From NCBI RefSeq assembly GCF_016592155.1, contig NZ_AP024237.1, positions 372,001 through 436,000 of the forward strand: a stretch of 64,000 nucleotides of DNA, read 5' to 3'. Shown one piece after another: positions 56,748-64,000 of this stretch. The notes below the pieces were generated by a model, which saw only the letters and a program-made list of their open reading frames with translations, did no database searches and had not been told where the DNA came from. The translations under genes and the position numbers were made by a program. The stretch comes from Mycobacterium heckeshornense (lineage in GTDB: Bacteria > Actinomycetota > Actinomycetes > Mycobacteriales > Mycobacteriaceae). How positions within the stretch are numbered: the stretch's first letter is position 1; every line of letters starts with the position of its first letter.

Positions 56748-59078
56748 ATGAACCGGAAAAACGTGATCCGCACCCTCACGGCGATCGCCGTCGTGTTGCT
56801 CCTTGGCTGGTCGTTTTTCTATTTCAGCGACGACACCCGAGGGTACAAGCCCGTCGACACCTCGGTGGCGATGGCGCAGATCAAAGCCGACAACGTCAAA
56901 AGCGCGCAGATCGACGACCGCGAGCAGCAGTTGCGGCTGACGCTGAAGAGCGCCAACAGCGACACCAACGGCTCCGACAAGATCATCACCAAGTACCCCA
57001 GCGGCTACGCTGTCCCGCTTTTCGACGCGTTGAGCAGCAAGAATGCCCAGGTCAGCACCGTCGTCAACCAGGGCAACATCTTGGGCTCGCTGCTGATCTA
57101 TGTGTTGCCGCTGCTGCTGTTGGTCGGATTGTTCGTGATGTTCTCCCGCATGCAGGGCGGGGCGCGGATGGGTTTCGGCTTCGGCAAATCTCGGGCCAAA
57201 CAGCTCTCCAAGGACATGCCCAAGACCACCTTCGCCGACGTCGCCGGTGTCGACGAGGCCGTCGAAGAGCTTTACGAAATCAAGGACTTCCTGCAGAACC
57301 CGGGGCGGTATCAGGCGCTGGGCGCCAAGATTCCCAAGGGCGTGCTGCTCTACGGCCCGCCGGGGACGGGTAAGACGCTGCTGGCCCGGGCCGTCGCCGG
57401 TGAGGCCGGGGTGCCGTTTTTCACGATCTCGGGCTCCGACTTCGTCGAGATGTTCGTCGGTGTGGGGGCCTCGCGGGTGCGCGACCTGTTCGACCAGGCC
57501 AAGCAAAACAGCCCGTGCATCATCTTCGTCGACGAGATCGACGCGGTCGGACGCCAGCGCGGCGCCGGCCTGGGCGGCGGCCACGACGAGCGGGAGCAGA
57601 CGCTGAACCAGTTGCTGGTCGAGATGGACGGCTTCGACCCGCGCGCCGGTGTCATCTTGATCGCCGCGACCAACCGGCCCGACATCCTCGACCCGGCGCT
57701 GCTGCGGCCCGGTCGGTTCGACCGCCAGATCCCGGTGACCAACCCAGATCTCAACGGCCGCAAGGCGATTCTGCGAGTGCACGCCAAGGGCAAGCCGATG
57801 GCGCCCGACGCCGACCTCGACGCGCTGGCCAAGCGGACCGTCGGAATGACCGGCGCCGATCTGGCCAATGTCATCAACGAGGCGGCGCTGCTGACCGCAC
57901 GCGAGAACGGCACCGTCATCACCGGTGCCGCGCTGGAGGAGGCGGTGGACCGGGTGATCGGCGGGCCGCGGCGCAAGGGCCGGGTGATCAGCGAGCAGGA
58001 GAAGAAGATCACCGCCTACCACGAGGGCGGGCACGCGCTGGCGGCGTGGGCGATGCCCGACATCGAGCCGATATATAAAGTGACGATCCTGGCCCGCGGG
58101 CGCACCGGCGGTCATGCGGTGGCGGTGCCGGAGGAGGACAAGGGATTGCGCACCCGCTCGGAGATGATTTCGCAGCTGGTGTTCGCGATGGGTGGTCGCG
58201 CGGCCGAAGAGCTGGTTTTCCGCGAACCGACCACGGGAGCGGTGTCCGATATCGAGCAGGCCACCAAAATCGCCCGGGCCATGGTCACCGAATTCGGGAT
58301 GAGTTCCAAGCTTGGCGCCGTGAAATACGGCACCGAACACGGTGACCCGTTCCTGGGCCGCACGATCGGCACCCAGCCCGACTATTCGCACGAGGTCGCG
58401 CGAGACATCGACGAAGAGATCCGCAAGCTCATAGAGGCAGCACACACCGAGGCGTGGGAGATTCTCACCGAATACCGCGACGTGCTCGACACGCTGGCCG
58501 GTGAGCTGTTGGAGAAGGAAACCCTGCACCGCGCCGAGCTGGAGGCGATATTCGCCGACGTCGAAAAGCGGCCCCGGCTCACCATGTTCGACGACTTCGG
58601 TGGTCGCATCCCCTCGGACAAGCCGCCGATCAAGACTCCCGGCGAGTTGGCCAAAGAGCGTGGAGAGCCGTGGCCGCCGCCGGTGCCCGAACCCGCGTTC
58701 AAGGCAGCTATCGCACGGGCCAGCGCCGAGGCGGCGGAGGCCGAGCGCGAGCGGAACACCAACGGCGCCAACGGTGCACCGGCAGGTCAGGGGGCTGGCG
58801 ACGGCCGTGGTGCTCCACCACGGCGCCCCACACAGCCCGATTACGGAGCCCCGGCAGGCTGGCGCGCGCCCGGGTGGCCGCCGCAGCAGCCGAATTACTG
58901 GTATCCGCCGCCGTCGCCGCCGCCCCAGTCGCCGTACCGGCCGCAGCCACCGCAGAACTATCCGCGTCAGCCCTACCCGCAGAATCCGGCGCCCGGTGAC
59001 TCACCACCACCGGTCGACACGTCACCGGACGAGCAGGGTCAGCATGCGAGCCGGCCCAATCCGCCGGCCCACGGCTGA
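56748..59078 (+). CDS. ftsH: ATP-dependent zinc metalloprotease FtsH
   Basis: A 776-aa membrane AAA protease. Two N-terminal helices (residues about 6-27 and 117-140) flank an external domain. Walker A GPPGTGKT is near 205, Walker B IIFVDEID, the SRH is [18 protein letters not shown], and the zinc motif HEGGH is near 427. The C-terminal tail of about 130 residues is Pro/Gln/Asn-rich and disordered, longer than in M. tuberculosis FtsH (760 aa). ATG 56748 follows an in-frame TTG. It degrades unfolded and specific membrane proteins and is essential. Confidence 0.96.
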   Translation: MNRKNVIRTLTAIAVVLLLGWSFFYFSDDTRGYKPVDTSVAMAQIKADNVKSAQIDDREQQLRLTLKSANSDTNGSDKIITKYPSGYAVPLFDALSSKNAQVSTVVNQGNILGSLLIYVLPLLLLVGLFVMFSRMQGGARMGFGFGKSRAKQLSKDMPKTTFADVAGVDEAVEELYEIKDFLQNPGRYQALGAKIPKGVLLYGPPGTGKTLLARAVAGEAGVPFFTISGSDFVEMFVGVGASRVRDLFDQAKQNSPCIIFVDEIDAVGRQRGAGLGGGHDEREQTLNQLLVEMDGFDPRAGVILIAATNRPDILDPALLRPGRFDRQIPVTNPDLNGRKAILRVHAKGKPMAPDADLDALAKRTVGMTGADLANVINEAALLTARENGTVITGAALEEAVDRVIGGPRRKGRVISEQEKKITAYHEGGHALAAWAMPDIEPIYKVTILARGRTGGHAVAVPEEDKGLRTRSEMISQLVFAMGGRAAEELVFREPTTGAVSDIEQATKIARAMVTEFGMSSKLGAVKYGTEHGDPFLGRTIGTQPDYSHEVARDIDEEIRKLIEAAHTEAWEILTEYRDVLDTLAGELLEKETLHRAELEAIFADVEKRPRLTMFDDFGGRIPSDKPPIKTPGELAKERGEPWPPPVPEPAFKAAIARASAEAAEAERERNTNGANGAPAGQGAGDGRGAPPRRPTQPDYGAPAGWRAPGWPPQQPNYWYPPPSPPPQSPYRPQPPQNYPRQPYPQNPAPGDSPPPVDTSPDEQGQHASRPNPPAHG

Positions 59079-59092
59079 CAACGGAGGCTTCG

Positions 59093-59701
59093 ATGGCGCA
59101 GCCGAATCCCCGCACTCGCACGCTACGCATGCCGGTGTTCGACCAGGCCCGCGTCGAGGCCGCGGTCCGCGAACTGCTCTACGCGATCGGCGAGGACCCG
59201 GACCGGCACGGTCTGGAGGACACGCCGGCCCGGGTCGCCCGCACCTACCGTGAGATGTTCGCCGGGCTCTACACCGACCCCGACACCGTGTTGAACACGA
59301 CGTTCGACGAGCAACACGACGAGTTGGTGATGGTTAAAGACATCCCGCTGTACTCGACGTGCGAGCACCACCTGGTGGCCTTCCACGGTGTGGCGCACGT
59401 CGGCTACATCCCCGGCGACGACGGGCGGGTGACCGGTCTGTCGAAGATCGCACGACTGGTCGACCTCTACGCCAGGCGGCCCCAGGTGCAGGAGCGGCTC
59501 ACCGGCCAGATCGCCGACGCCCTGATGCGCAAACTCGATCCGCGCGGGGTCATCGTCGTCGTCGAGGCCGAACACCTGTGTATGGCGATGCGCGGGGTGC
59601 GCAAGCCCGGAGCGGTTACCACCACGTCGGCGGTGCGGGGACAGTTCAAGACCGACGCCGCGTCTCGGGCCGAAGCGCTCGAGCTCATCTTGCGCAAGTG
59701 A
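59093..59701 (+). CDS. folE: GTP cyclohydrolase I
   Basis: A 202-aa enzyme making dihydroneopterin triphosphate from GTP, the first step of folate synthesis. Zinc ligands are Cys and His in [13 protein letters not shown] and Cys in [11 protein letters not shown]; the substrate Glu is in VVVEAEH. It is the same length as M. tuberculosis FolE. ACAACGGAGG precedes ATG 59093. It begins 14 bases after ftsH and its stop overlaps the folP GTG, starting a folE-folP-folB-folK operon. Confidence 0.96.
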   Translation: MAQPNPRTRTLRMPVFDQARVEAAVRELLYAIGEDPDRHGLEDTPARVARTYREMFAGLYTDPDTVLNTTFDEQHDELVMVKDIPLYSTCEHHLVAFHGVAHVGYIPGDDGRVTGLSKIARLVDLYARRPQVQERLTGQIADALMRKLDPRGVIVVVEAEHLCMAMRGVRKPGAVTTTSAVRGQFKTDAASRAEALELILRK

Positions 59702-60531
59702 CCACGACACGCGTGCAGGTGATGGGCGTGGTGAACGTCACCGATGACTCGTTCTCGGACGGCGGGCGCTACCTGAACCCCGACCGCGCCGTCGAACACG
59801 GCCTGGCCTTGGCCGCCGAGGGCGCGGGCATCATCGACGTCGGCGGAGAATCCACCCGGCCAGGAGCGGTGCGCGTCGAGCCGCAGGTGGAAACTGCCCG
59901 AGTGGTTCCCGTCGTGAAACAACTTGCTGCGCAAGGAATTACGATCAGCATCGACACGATCCACGCCGGGGTGGCGCGCGCGGCGCTGGATAGCGGCGCC
60001 CGGATCGTCAATGATGTCTCCGGTGGGCGGGCTGACCCGGCGATGGCGCCGCTGCTGGCCGAAGCGAAAGTGCCGTGGGTATTGATGCATTGGCGCTCGG
60101 TGTCGGCCGAGTACCCGCACCGGGTGCCGCATTACCGCGACGTGGTGGCCGAGGTGCGCGCCGAACTGCTCGCCAGCGTCGATCGCGCGGTCGCCGCCGG
60201 GGTGGACGCGGCCAAACTGATCATCGACCCAGGGCTGGGATTCGCCAAGACCGCACAACACAATTGGGCACTGCTGCATGCGCTGCCGCAATTCGTCGCG
60301 ACCGGCATCCCGGTGCTGGTCGGGGCATCGCGCAAGCGGTTTCTCGGCGCGCTGCTGGCCGACGCTGACGGGACCTTGCGCCCACCCGACGGACGCGAGA
60401 CGGCGACCGCTGTGATTTCCGCGCTGGCCGCCCTGCACGGCGTGTGGGGTGTGCGGGTGCACGACGTGCGGGCCACCGTCGATGCGCTGAAGGTGGTCGA
60501 GGCCTGGAAACAGGGCGGGATCGATGGCTGA
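59698..60531 (+). CDS. folP1: Dihydropteroate synthase
   Basis: A 277-aa TIM-barrel enzyme joining p-aminobenzoate and the pterin. Signatures: [44 protein letters not shown] and GASRKRFLG. It is the target of sulfonamides and PAS-type antifolates. GTG 59698 overlaps the folE stop; the open frame upstream is an artefact of overlap. Its end overlaps folB by eight bases. Confidence 0.96.
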   Translation: MTTTRVQVMGVVNVTDDSFSDGGRYLNPDRAVEHGLALAAEGAGIIDVGGESTRPGAVRVEPQVETARVVPVVKQLAAQGITISIDTIHAGVARAALDSGARIVNDVSGGRADPAMAPLLAEAKVPWVLMHWRSVSAEYPHRVPHYRDVVAEVRAELLASVDRAVAAGVDAAKLIIDPGLGFAKTAQHNWALLHALPQFVATGIPVLVGASRKRFLGALLADADGTLRPPDGRETATAVISALAALHGVWGVRVHDVRATVDALKVVEAWKQGGIDG

Positions 60532-60925
60532 TCGAATTGAGTTGCGCGGCTTGACCGTTCGCGGGCGACATGGTGTCTATGAGCACGAGCGTGCCACCGG
60601 TCAGGACTTCGTCGTCGACATTACCGTGTGGATCGACTTGGCCGATGCCGCCGCCAGCGACGACATCTCGGACACCTACGACTACGGGGTGCTGGCCCAG
60701 CGGGCCAGCGACATCGTCGCCGGCCCGCCGCGCAAACTGATCGAAACGGTCGCCGGCGAGATCGCCGACGACGTCATGAAAGACATCCGGGTGCATGCCG
60801 TCGAGGTAGTGGTGCACAAGCCCAGCGCCCCTATCCCGCAGACTTTCGCCGACGTGGCGGTGGTGGCACGGCGATCGCGTCGCGGCGGGCGCGGATCGGT
60901 GGTGCCGGCCGGAGGGGCGCGATGA
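60524..60925 (+). CDS. folB: Dihydroneopterin aldolase
   Basis: A 133-aa enzyme of folate synthesis, cleaving dihydroneopterin to 6-hydroxymethyl-dihydropterin. Conserved segments are [41 protein letters not shown] and [11 protein letters not shown], with the active-site Lys and Glu retained. It is the same length as Rv3607c. ATG 60524 overlaps folP1, and its stop overlaps the folK ATG. The C-terminus is basic (RSRRGGRGS). Confidence 0.95.
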   Translation: MADRIELRGLTVRGRHGVYEHERATGQDFVVDITVWIDLADAAASDDISDTYDYGVLAQRASDIVAGPPRKLIETVAGEIADDVMKDIRVHAVEVVVHKPSAPIPQTFADVAVVARRSRRGGRGSVVPAGGAR

Positions 60926-61455
60926 CCCGCATCGTGGTGTCGATGGGCTCCAACCTGGGCGATCGGCTGGCCCGGCTGCAGTCGGTGGTCGACGGGCTGG
61001 GCGCGTGGGTGCGGGCGGTCTCCCCGGTCTACGAGACCGACCCGTGGGGCGGCGTGGATCAGGGGCCGTTCCTCAACGCGGTGCTGATCGCCGATGACCC
61101 GGCGTGTGACGGCCACGGTTGGCTGCGCCGGGCCCAGGCGTTGGAGCGGGCAGCCGATCGCACGCGCGGCCAGCGGTGGGGTCCGCGCACTCTCGACGTG
61201 GACTTGGTCGCCTGCTACGACGACGGCGGCAACGAAGTGCTGTCCCGCGACGACGGCTTGACCCTGCCGCACCCGTTGGCCCATCTGCGGGCGTTCGTGA
61301 TGGTCCCGTGGCTGGCCATCGATCCGGACGCCGAGCTGACGGTGGCCGGCGAGAAGCGACCCGTGTCCCGGTTGCTGGCGGAGCTGGAACCCGCCGATCG
61401 TAGCGGTGTGCGACGGACGGATTTGGTGCTCACGACCCCGGCGTCAGGATGCTGA
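60922..61455 (+). CDS. folK: 6-hydroxymethyl-7,8-dihydropterin pyrophosphokinase
   Basis: A 177-aa HPPK transferring pyrophosphate from ATP to the pterin. Motifs: [45 protein letters not shown] (Mg-binding Asp) and [15 protein letters not shown]. The ATG overlaps the folB stop. The stop overlaps the next gene. It completes the folate pterin branch encoded in this operon. Confidence 0.96.
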   Translation: MTRIVVSMGSNLGDRLARLQSVVDGLGAWVRAVSPVYETDPWGGVDQGPFLNAVLIADDPACDGHGWLRRAQALERAADRTRGQRWGPRTLDVDLVACYDDGGNEVLSRDDGLTLPHPLAHLRAFVMVPWLAIDPDAELTVAGEKRPVSRLLAELEPADRSGVRRTDLVLTTPASGC

Positions 61456-61931
61456 TGGGACCGACACGCAAACGGGACCTGACGGCCGCGGTGATCGCCA
61501 CCGCGGTGGTCGGCTATCTGCTGGTGGTGTTGTTGTACCGGTGGTTTCCGCCGATCACGGTGTGGACGGGCCTGTCGCTGCTGGCCGTCGCCGCAGCCGA
61601 GGCGGTGTGGGGACGGTATGTGCGAACCAAAATCAACGACGGCGAGATCGGCGACGGGCCCGGCTGGCTGCATCCGTTGGCAGTGGCCCGCAGTGTGATG
61701 ATCGCCAAGGCCTCGGCGTGGGTGGGCGCCGTGGTGCTGGGCTGGTGGATCGGGGTGCTGGTGTACCTCCTGCCGCGGCGCTCGACGCTGCGGGTGGCCG
61801 GCGAGGACACCGCCGGCGCCGTGGTCGCGGCCGCGTGCGCCCTGGCCCTGCTCGTCGCCGCGCTGTGGCTGCAGCATTGCTGCAGATCGCCGAGCGACCC
61901 CACCAAACGAGGCGAAGGCACCGAAAGCTGA
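61449..61931 (+). CDS. DUF3180 membrane protein (Rv3605c-like)
   Basis: A 160-aa protein with four hydrophobic helices (AAVIATAVVGYLLVVLLY; LSLLAVAAAEAVW; WVGAVVLGWWIGVLVYLL; VVAAACALALLVAALWL), and a short charged C-terminus. It is conserved in the fol operon of mycobacteria and other actinobacteria; role unknown. ATG 61449 (or 61455, immediately overlapping the folK stop) is the start. Confidence 0.88.
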   Translation: MLMGPTRKRDLTAAVIATAVVGYLLVVLLYRWFPPITVWTGLSLLAVAAAEAVWGRYVRTKINDGEIGDGPGWLHPLAVARSVMIAKASAWVGAVVLGWWIGVLVYLLPRRSTLRVAGEDTAGAVVAAACALALLVAALWLQHCCRSPSDPTKRGEGTES

Positions 61932-62008
61932 CGGGGTAATGGGCCCGGTTGAGAATCGCCGGTACGCGACCGACACGCGCATTGACCTCGGGCCGGTACA
62001 GTCAGGCC

Positions 62009-63532
62009 ATGACCGTTCTGTCCCGCGGCGCCCGGGTACGGCGCGGCGGCCACAGGCCGGGTTGGCTGCTGTTGACGGCGTTGCTGGTCCTCGCCATCGG
62101 GGCCAGTTCCGCGCTGGTGTTCACCAATCGGGTGGAACTCCTCAAGCTCGCGGTGATCCTGGCCTTGTGGGCCGCCGTCGTCGCGGCATTCGTGTCGGTG
62201 ATTTATCGCCGGCAAAGCGACGTGGATCAGGCGCGGGTACGTGACCTTAAGCTGGTTTACGACTTGCAGTTGGATCGGGAAATCTCGGCTCGCCGCGAAT
62301 ACGAGTTGACCGTGGAATCGCAGCTGCGGCGCGAGCTGGCTTCCGAACTGCGTGCCCAGGCTGCCGACGAGGTGGCGGCACTGCGGGCCGAATTGGCGGC
62401 GCTGCGCACCAATTTGGAGATCTTGTTCGATGCCGAGCTCAGTCACCGGCCTGCGCTTGAGACCGAACGCACCACGGTACGCAGCTACAGCGAGTGGGAG
62501 CGGCAGGACGAGAGTCCGCGCGACCGGTTCGATCGGGTGACTTCGCTGCGGCCGGAAGAGGCCGCCAGCCGCAGCGAAGACCGGTCGATCATCGACGTGC
62601 CGGAGGAACCGCTGCTGCCGCCGCCTCGGCCGGCAGCGCCGGAACCCGCCCCCGGGCCGTATCCGGCCGCCGGGGCATACCGGACCGCCGAAACCCATGC
62701 TCCGTCCGCCGAGCCCTCCCAGGCCGAGGGGCATGGCGGTTCTCCATGGCGGCAAACAGAAGACAGCCCCTGGTCACCGAGCGCGCGACACCCAGAGCAG
62801 CGTGAATGGTCTCAGGGCCGCGAATCCGGGGAGCGGCGCTGGTCTTTTGCCCAAGAGCGCTTCGCAGCCCAGCCGGAACGACCTGCCCAGCGGCCGCACG
62901 CGGCGCCGCCATCGTCTCAGCTGCGGTTCGGCGAAACCGGAACCGTAGCGCCACAGCCCGCACCCGCCGAGCCCACGGGCGGTGACTGGCATGCCGCGCC
63001 CGCCGAGACGCCTCAGCGTCGCGGCCCGGCCAGCCAATGGCAGCCGATCGGCGCCGAGGGCCACTGGGCGAACCCGAAGACGCCGGCAAACACCTGGGTT
63101 CCTGAGCGTCCCGACAATCCCGACGTCGCGGGTGTAGCGGGCAACACCGCAAACGGTTCCACCGCTGTAAGCCAGCCCGCTCCCGAGGTGCCGCGCTCTG
63201 GTCGGCACGCCCGCCCGTCCGAGCCACCGGTCATGCCGCCCGGAGGAACCGCTATGAGCTGGGGTTATGGCGAGACCAGCCAGCGGCCCCGGCACTCGGC
63301 GGAGCACGGCGCCGGCCCGCCAGCAGCTCCACCGGTGCCGGGCCCGCCGCCTCCCGAGTCCCCGCTGCGTGCCGAGTCGACCATGTCGGCGCAGGCCGAG
63401 CCCACTGCCCGGCACCGCAGCTCGGACGGGCCTGCGGCGGGCCCATCTTCTGGTACGCAATCAGTCGCCGAGTTGCTGGCACGGTTGCAGGCCGAGCCCA
63501 CCGGCGGCCGGCGTCGCCGGCGCGAAGAGTGA
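62009..63532 (+). CDS. Membrane protein with coiled coil and long Pro/Ala-rich tail (Rv3604c-like, DUF6779)
   Basis: A 507-aa protein. Two helices at the N-terminus (LLLTALLVLAIGASSALVFT; LAVILALWAAVVAAFVSVIY) are followed by a charged coiled-coil region (about 70-140; ESQLRRELASELRAQAADEV). The remaining 350 residues are disordered, rich in Pro, Ala, Gln and Ser. The C-terminal 20 residues SVAELLARLQAEPTGGRRRR are conserved. Rv3604c is about 400 aa, so the disordered part is expanded here. Function unknown; the topology suggests a cell-envelope scaffold. Confidence 0.85.
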   Translation: MTVLSRGARVRRGGHRPGWLLLTALLVLAIGASSALVFTNRVELLKLAVILALWAAVVAAFVSVIYRRQSDVDQARVRDLKLVYDLQLDREISARREYELTVESQLRRELASELRAQAADEVAALRAELAALRTNLEILFDAELSHRPALETERTTVRSYSEWERQDESPRDRFDRVTSLRPEEAASRSEDRSIIDVPEEPLLPPPRPAAPEPAPGPYPAAGAYRTAETHAPSAEPSQAEGHGGSPWRQTEDSPWSPSARHPEQREWSQGRESGERRWSFAQERFAAQPERPAQRPHAAPPSSQLRFGETGTVAPQPAPAEPTGGDWHAAPAETPQRRGPASQWQPIGAEGHWANPKTPANTWVPERPDNPDVAGVAGNTANGSTAVSQPAPEVPRSGRHARPSEPPVMPPGGTAMSWGYGETSQRPRHSAEHGAGPPAAPPVPGPPPPESPLRAESTMSAQAEPTARHRSSDGPAAGPSSGTQSVAELLARLQAEPTGGRRRRREE

Positions 63533-63642
63533 CAAGGCCCACTGCGCGGCCGCATCGTCTCCGGGTAGAGTCTTAGCGACCGTCCGGTACCCGCGCAGCG
63601 GGACTGGAACGAACCAACCGACGTGCGAGGTCCCTTTCTGCG

Positions 63643-64000
63643 ATGGTGCAGTTCGACGGATTGCGCCCGGCTCGGCTCAAGGTGGGCATCATCTCGGCCG
63701 GTCGGGTAGGCACCGCGCTGGGGGTCGCGCTGCAACGCGCCGACCATGTCGTGGTGGCCTGCAGCGCCATCTCGCAAGCTTCGCGGCAACGCGCCAAGTC
63801 CCGCTTGCCCGACACCCCGGTGTTGCCGGTACCCGATGTCGCGAACAGCGCGGAACTGTTGCTGCTGGCGGTGACCGACGCAGAGCTCGCCGGCCTGGTG
63901 GCCGGTCTGGCCGCTACGGCGGCGGTGCGGCCGGGGACCATCGTGGTGCACACCTCAGGCGTCAACGGCCTGGGCGTGCTGGCACCGCTGGCCCACCGGG
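63643..64000 (+). CDS. Rossmann-like/DUF2520 protein (Rv3603c-like), 3' end beyond window
   Basis: The first 119 codons of a protein starting ATG 63643 (MVQFDGLRPARLKVGIISAGRVGTALG). The nucleotide-binding loop is GIISAGRVG, followed by LLLLAVTDAELAGLV and VVHTSGVNGLGVL, typical of the Rossmann-like/DUF2520 family related to F420-dependent NADP reductases and ketopantoate-type reductases. In M. tuberculosis the homologue Rv3603c lies before panC, so pantothenate synthesis genes probably follow. The C-terminal part is outside the window. Confidence 0.9.
   Translation, partial: MVQFDGLRPARLKVGIISAGRVGTALGVALQRADHVVVACSAISQASRQRAKSRLPDTPVLPVPDVANSAELLLLAVTDAELAGLVAGLAATAAVRPGTIVVHTSGVNGLGVLAPLAHR

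Noticed and set aside
56508..58529. 673-residue frame antisense to ftsH
   Set aside because: FtsH AAA and zinc motifs are on the sense strand; the antisense product is compositional noise.

Overview
The window is chromosomal DNA of a high-GC mycobacterium, most likely a slow-growing non-tuberculous species. PE, PPE and Esx families, the 6C small RNA, TopA, FtsH, the fol operon and the tad/flp pilus locus are all of mycobacterial type. The backbone gene order matches the M. tuberculosis block Rv3666c to Rv3603c, read in the opposite direction. The species cannot be fixed from the sequence alone.

Layout. Bases 1-5.4 kb: dppABCD peptide importer (dppA truncated by the window edge) plus a degenerate Fic-like protein. 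5.8-11.6 kb: HAD phosphatase, the 6C small RNA, and the Flp/Tad pilus operon (Ssd/CpaE-like ATPase, CpaF, TadB, TadC, Flp, two TadE/TadG-like pseudopilins). 11.6-22.4 kb: housekeeping genes for nucleic acids and signalling (SftH/MrfA-type helicase, CspA, TopA, adenylate cyclase, DNA polymerase III delta', tRNA-Thr). 22.4-27.4 kb: envelope glycosylation module (GT-C-like membrane protein, GalE1, polyprenyl-phosphate glycosyltransferase with its DUF2304 partner, flippase-like protein). 27.7 kb: a TerC-family membrane protein.

Accessory insertions interrupt the conserved order. The first (28.7-33.9 kb) holds a frameshifted gene, a lipoprotein/TiaS-like gene pair, a small membrane protein and an orphan PE-PPE-EsxG-EsxH cassette that closely resembles the ESX-3 effector cassette but has no secretion machinery nearby. 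A second PE/PPE pair lies between tilS and hpt. The largest (41.2-54.4 kb) contains a broken DUF222/HNH gene, a complete arsenic operon with two ArsR repressors, a mercury-sensing MerR with an eroded merB cut off beside an IS607-like remnant, a frameshifted amino-acid permease, and an IS1634/IS1549-type element inserted in a penicillin-binding carboxypeptidase gene. The last insertion has a readable target duplication, and precise excision would restore the reading frame.

From 54.4 kb the backbone resumes: flavin-dependent monooxygenase, epoxide hydrolase EphA, FtsH, the folate operon folE-folP-folB-folK, DUF3180 and Pro/Ala-rich membrane proteins, and the 5' part of a Rossmann/DUF2520 gene. 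The espACD operon, which in M. tuberculosis lies between ephA and ftsH, is absent.

Theme: conserved housekeeping operons separated by islands that carry metal and metalloid resistance, duplicated type VII secretion substrates and several recently inactivated genes.
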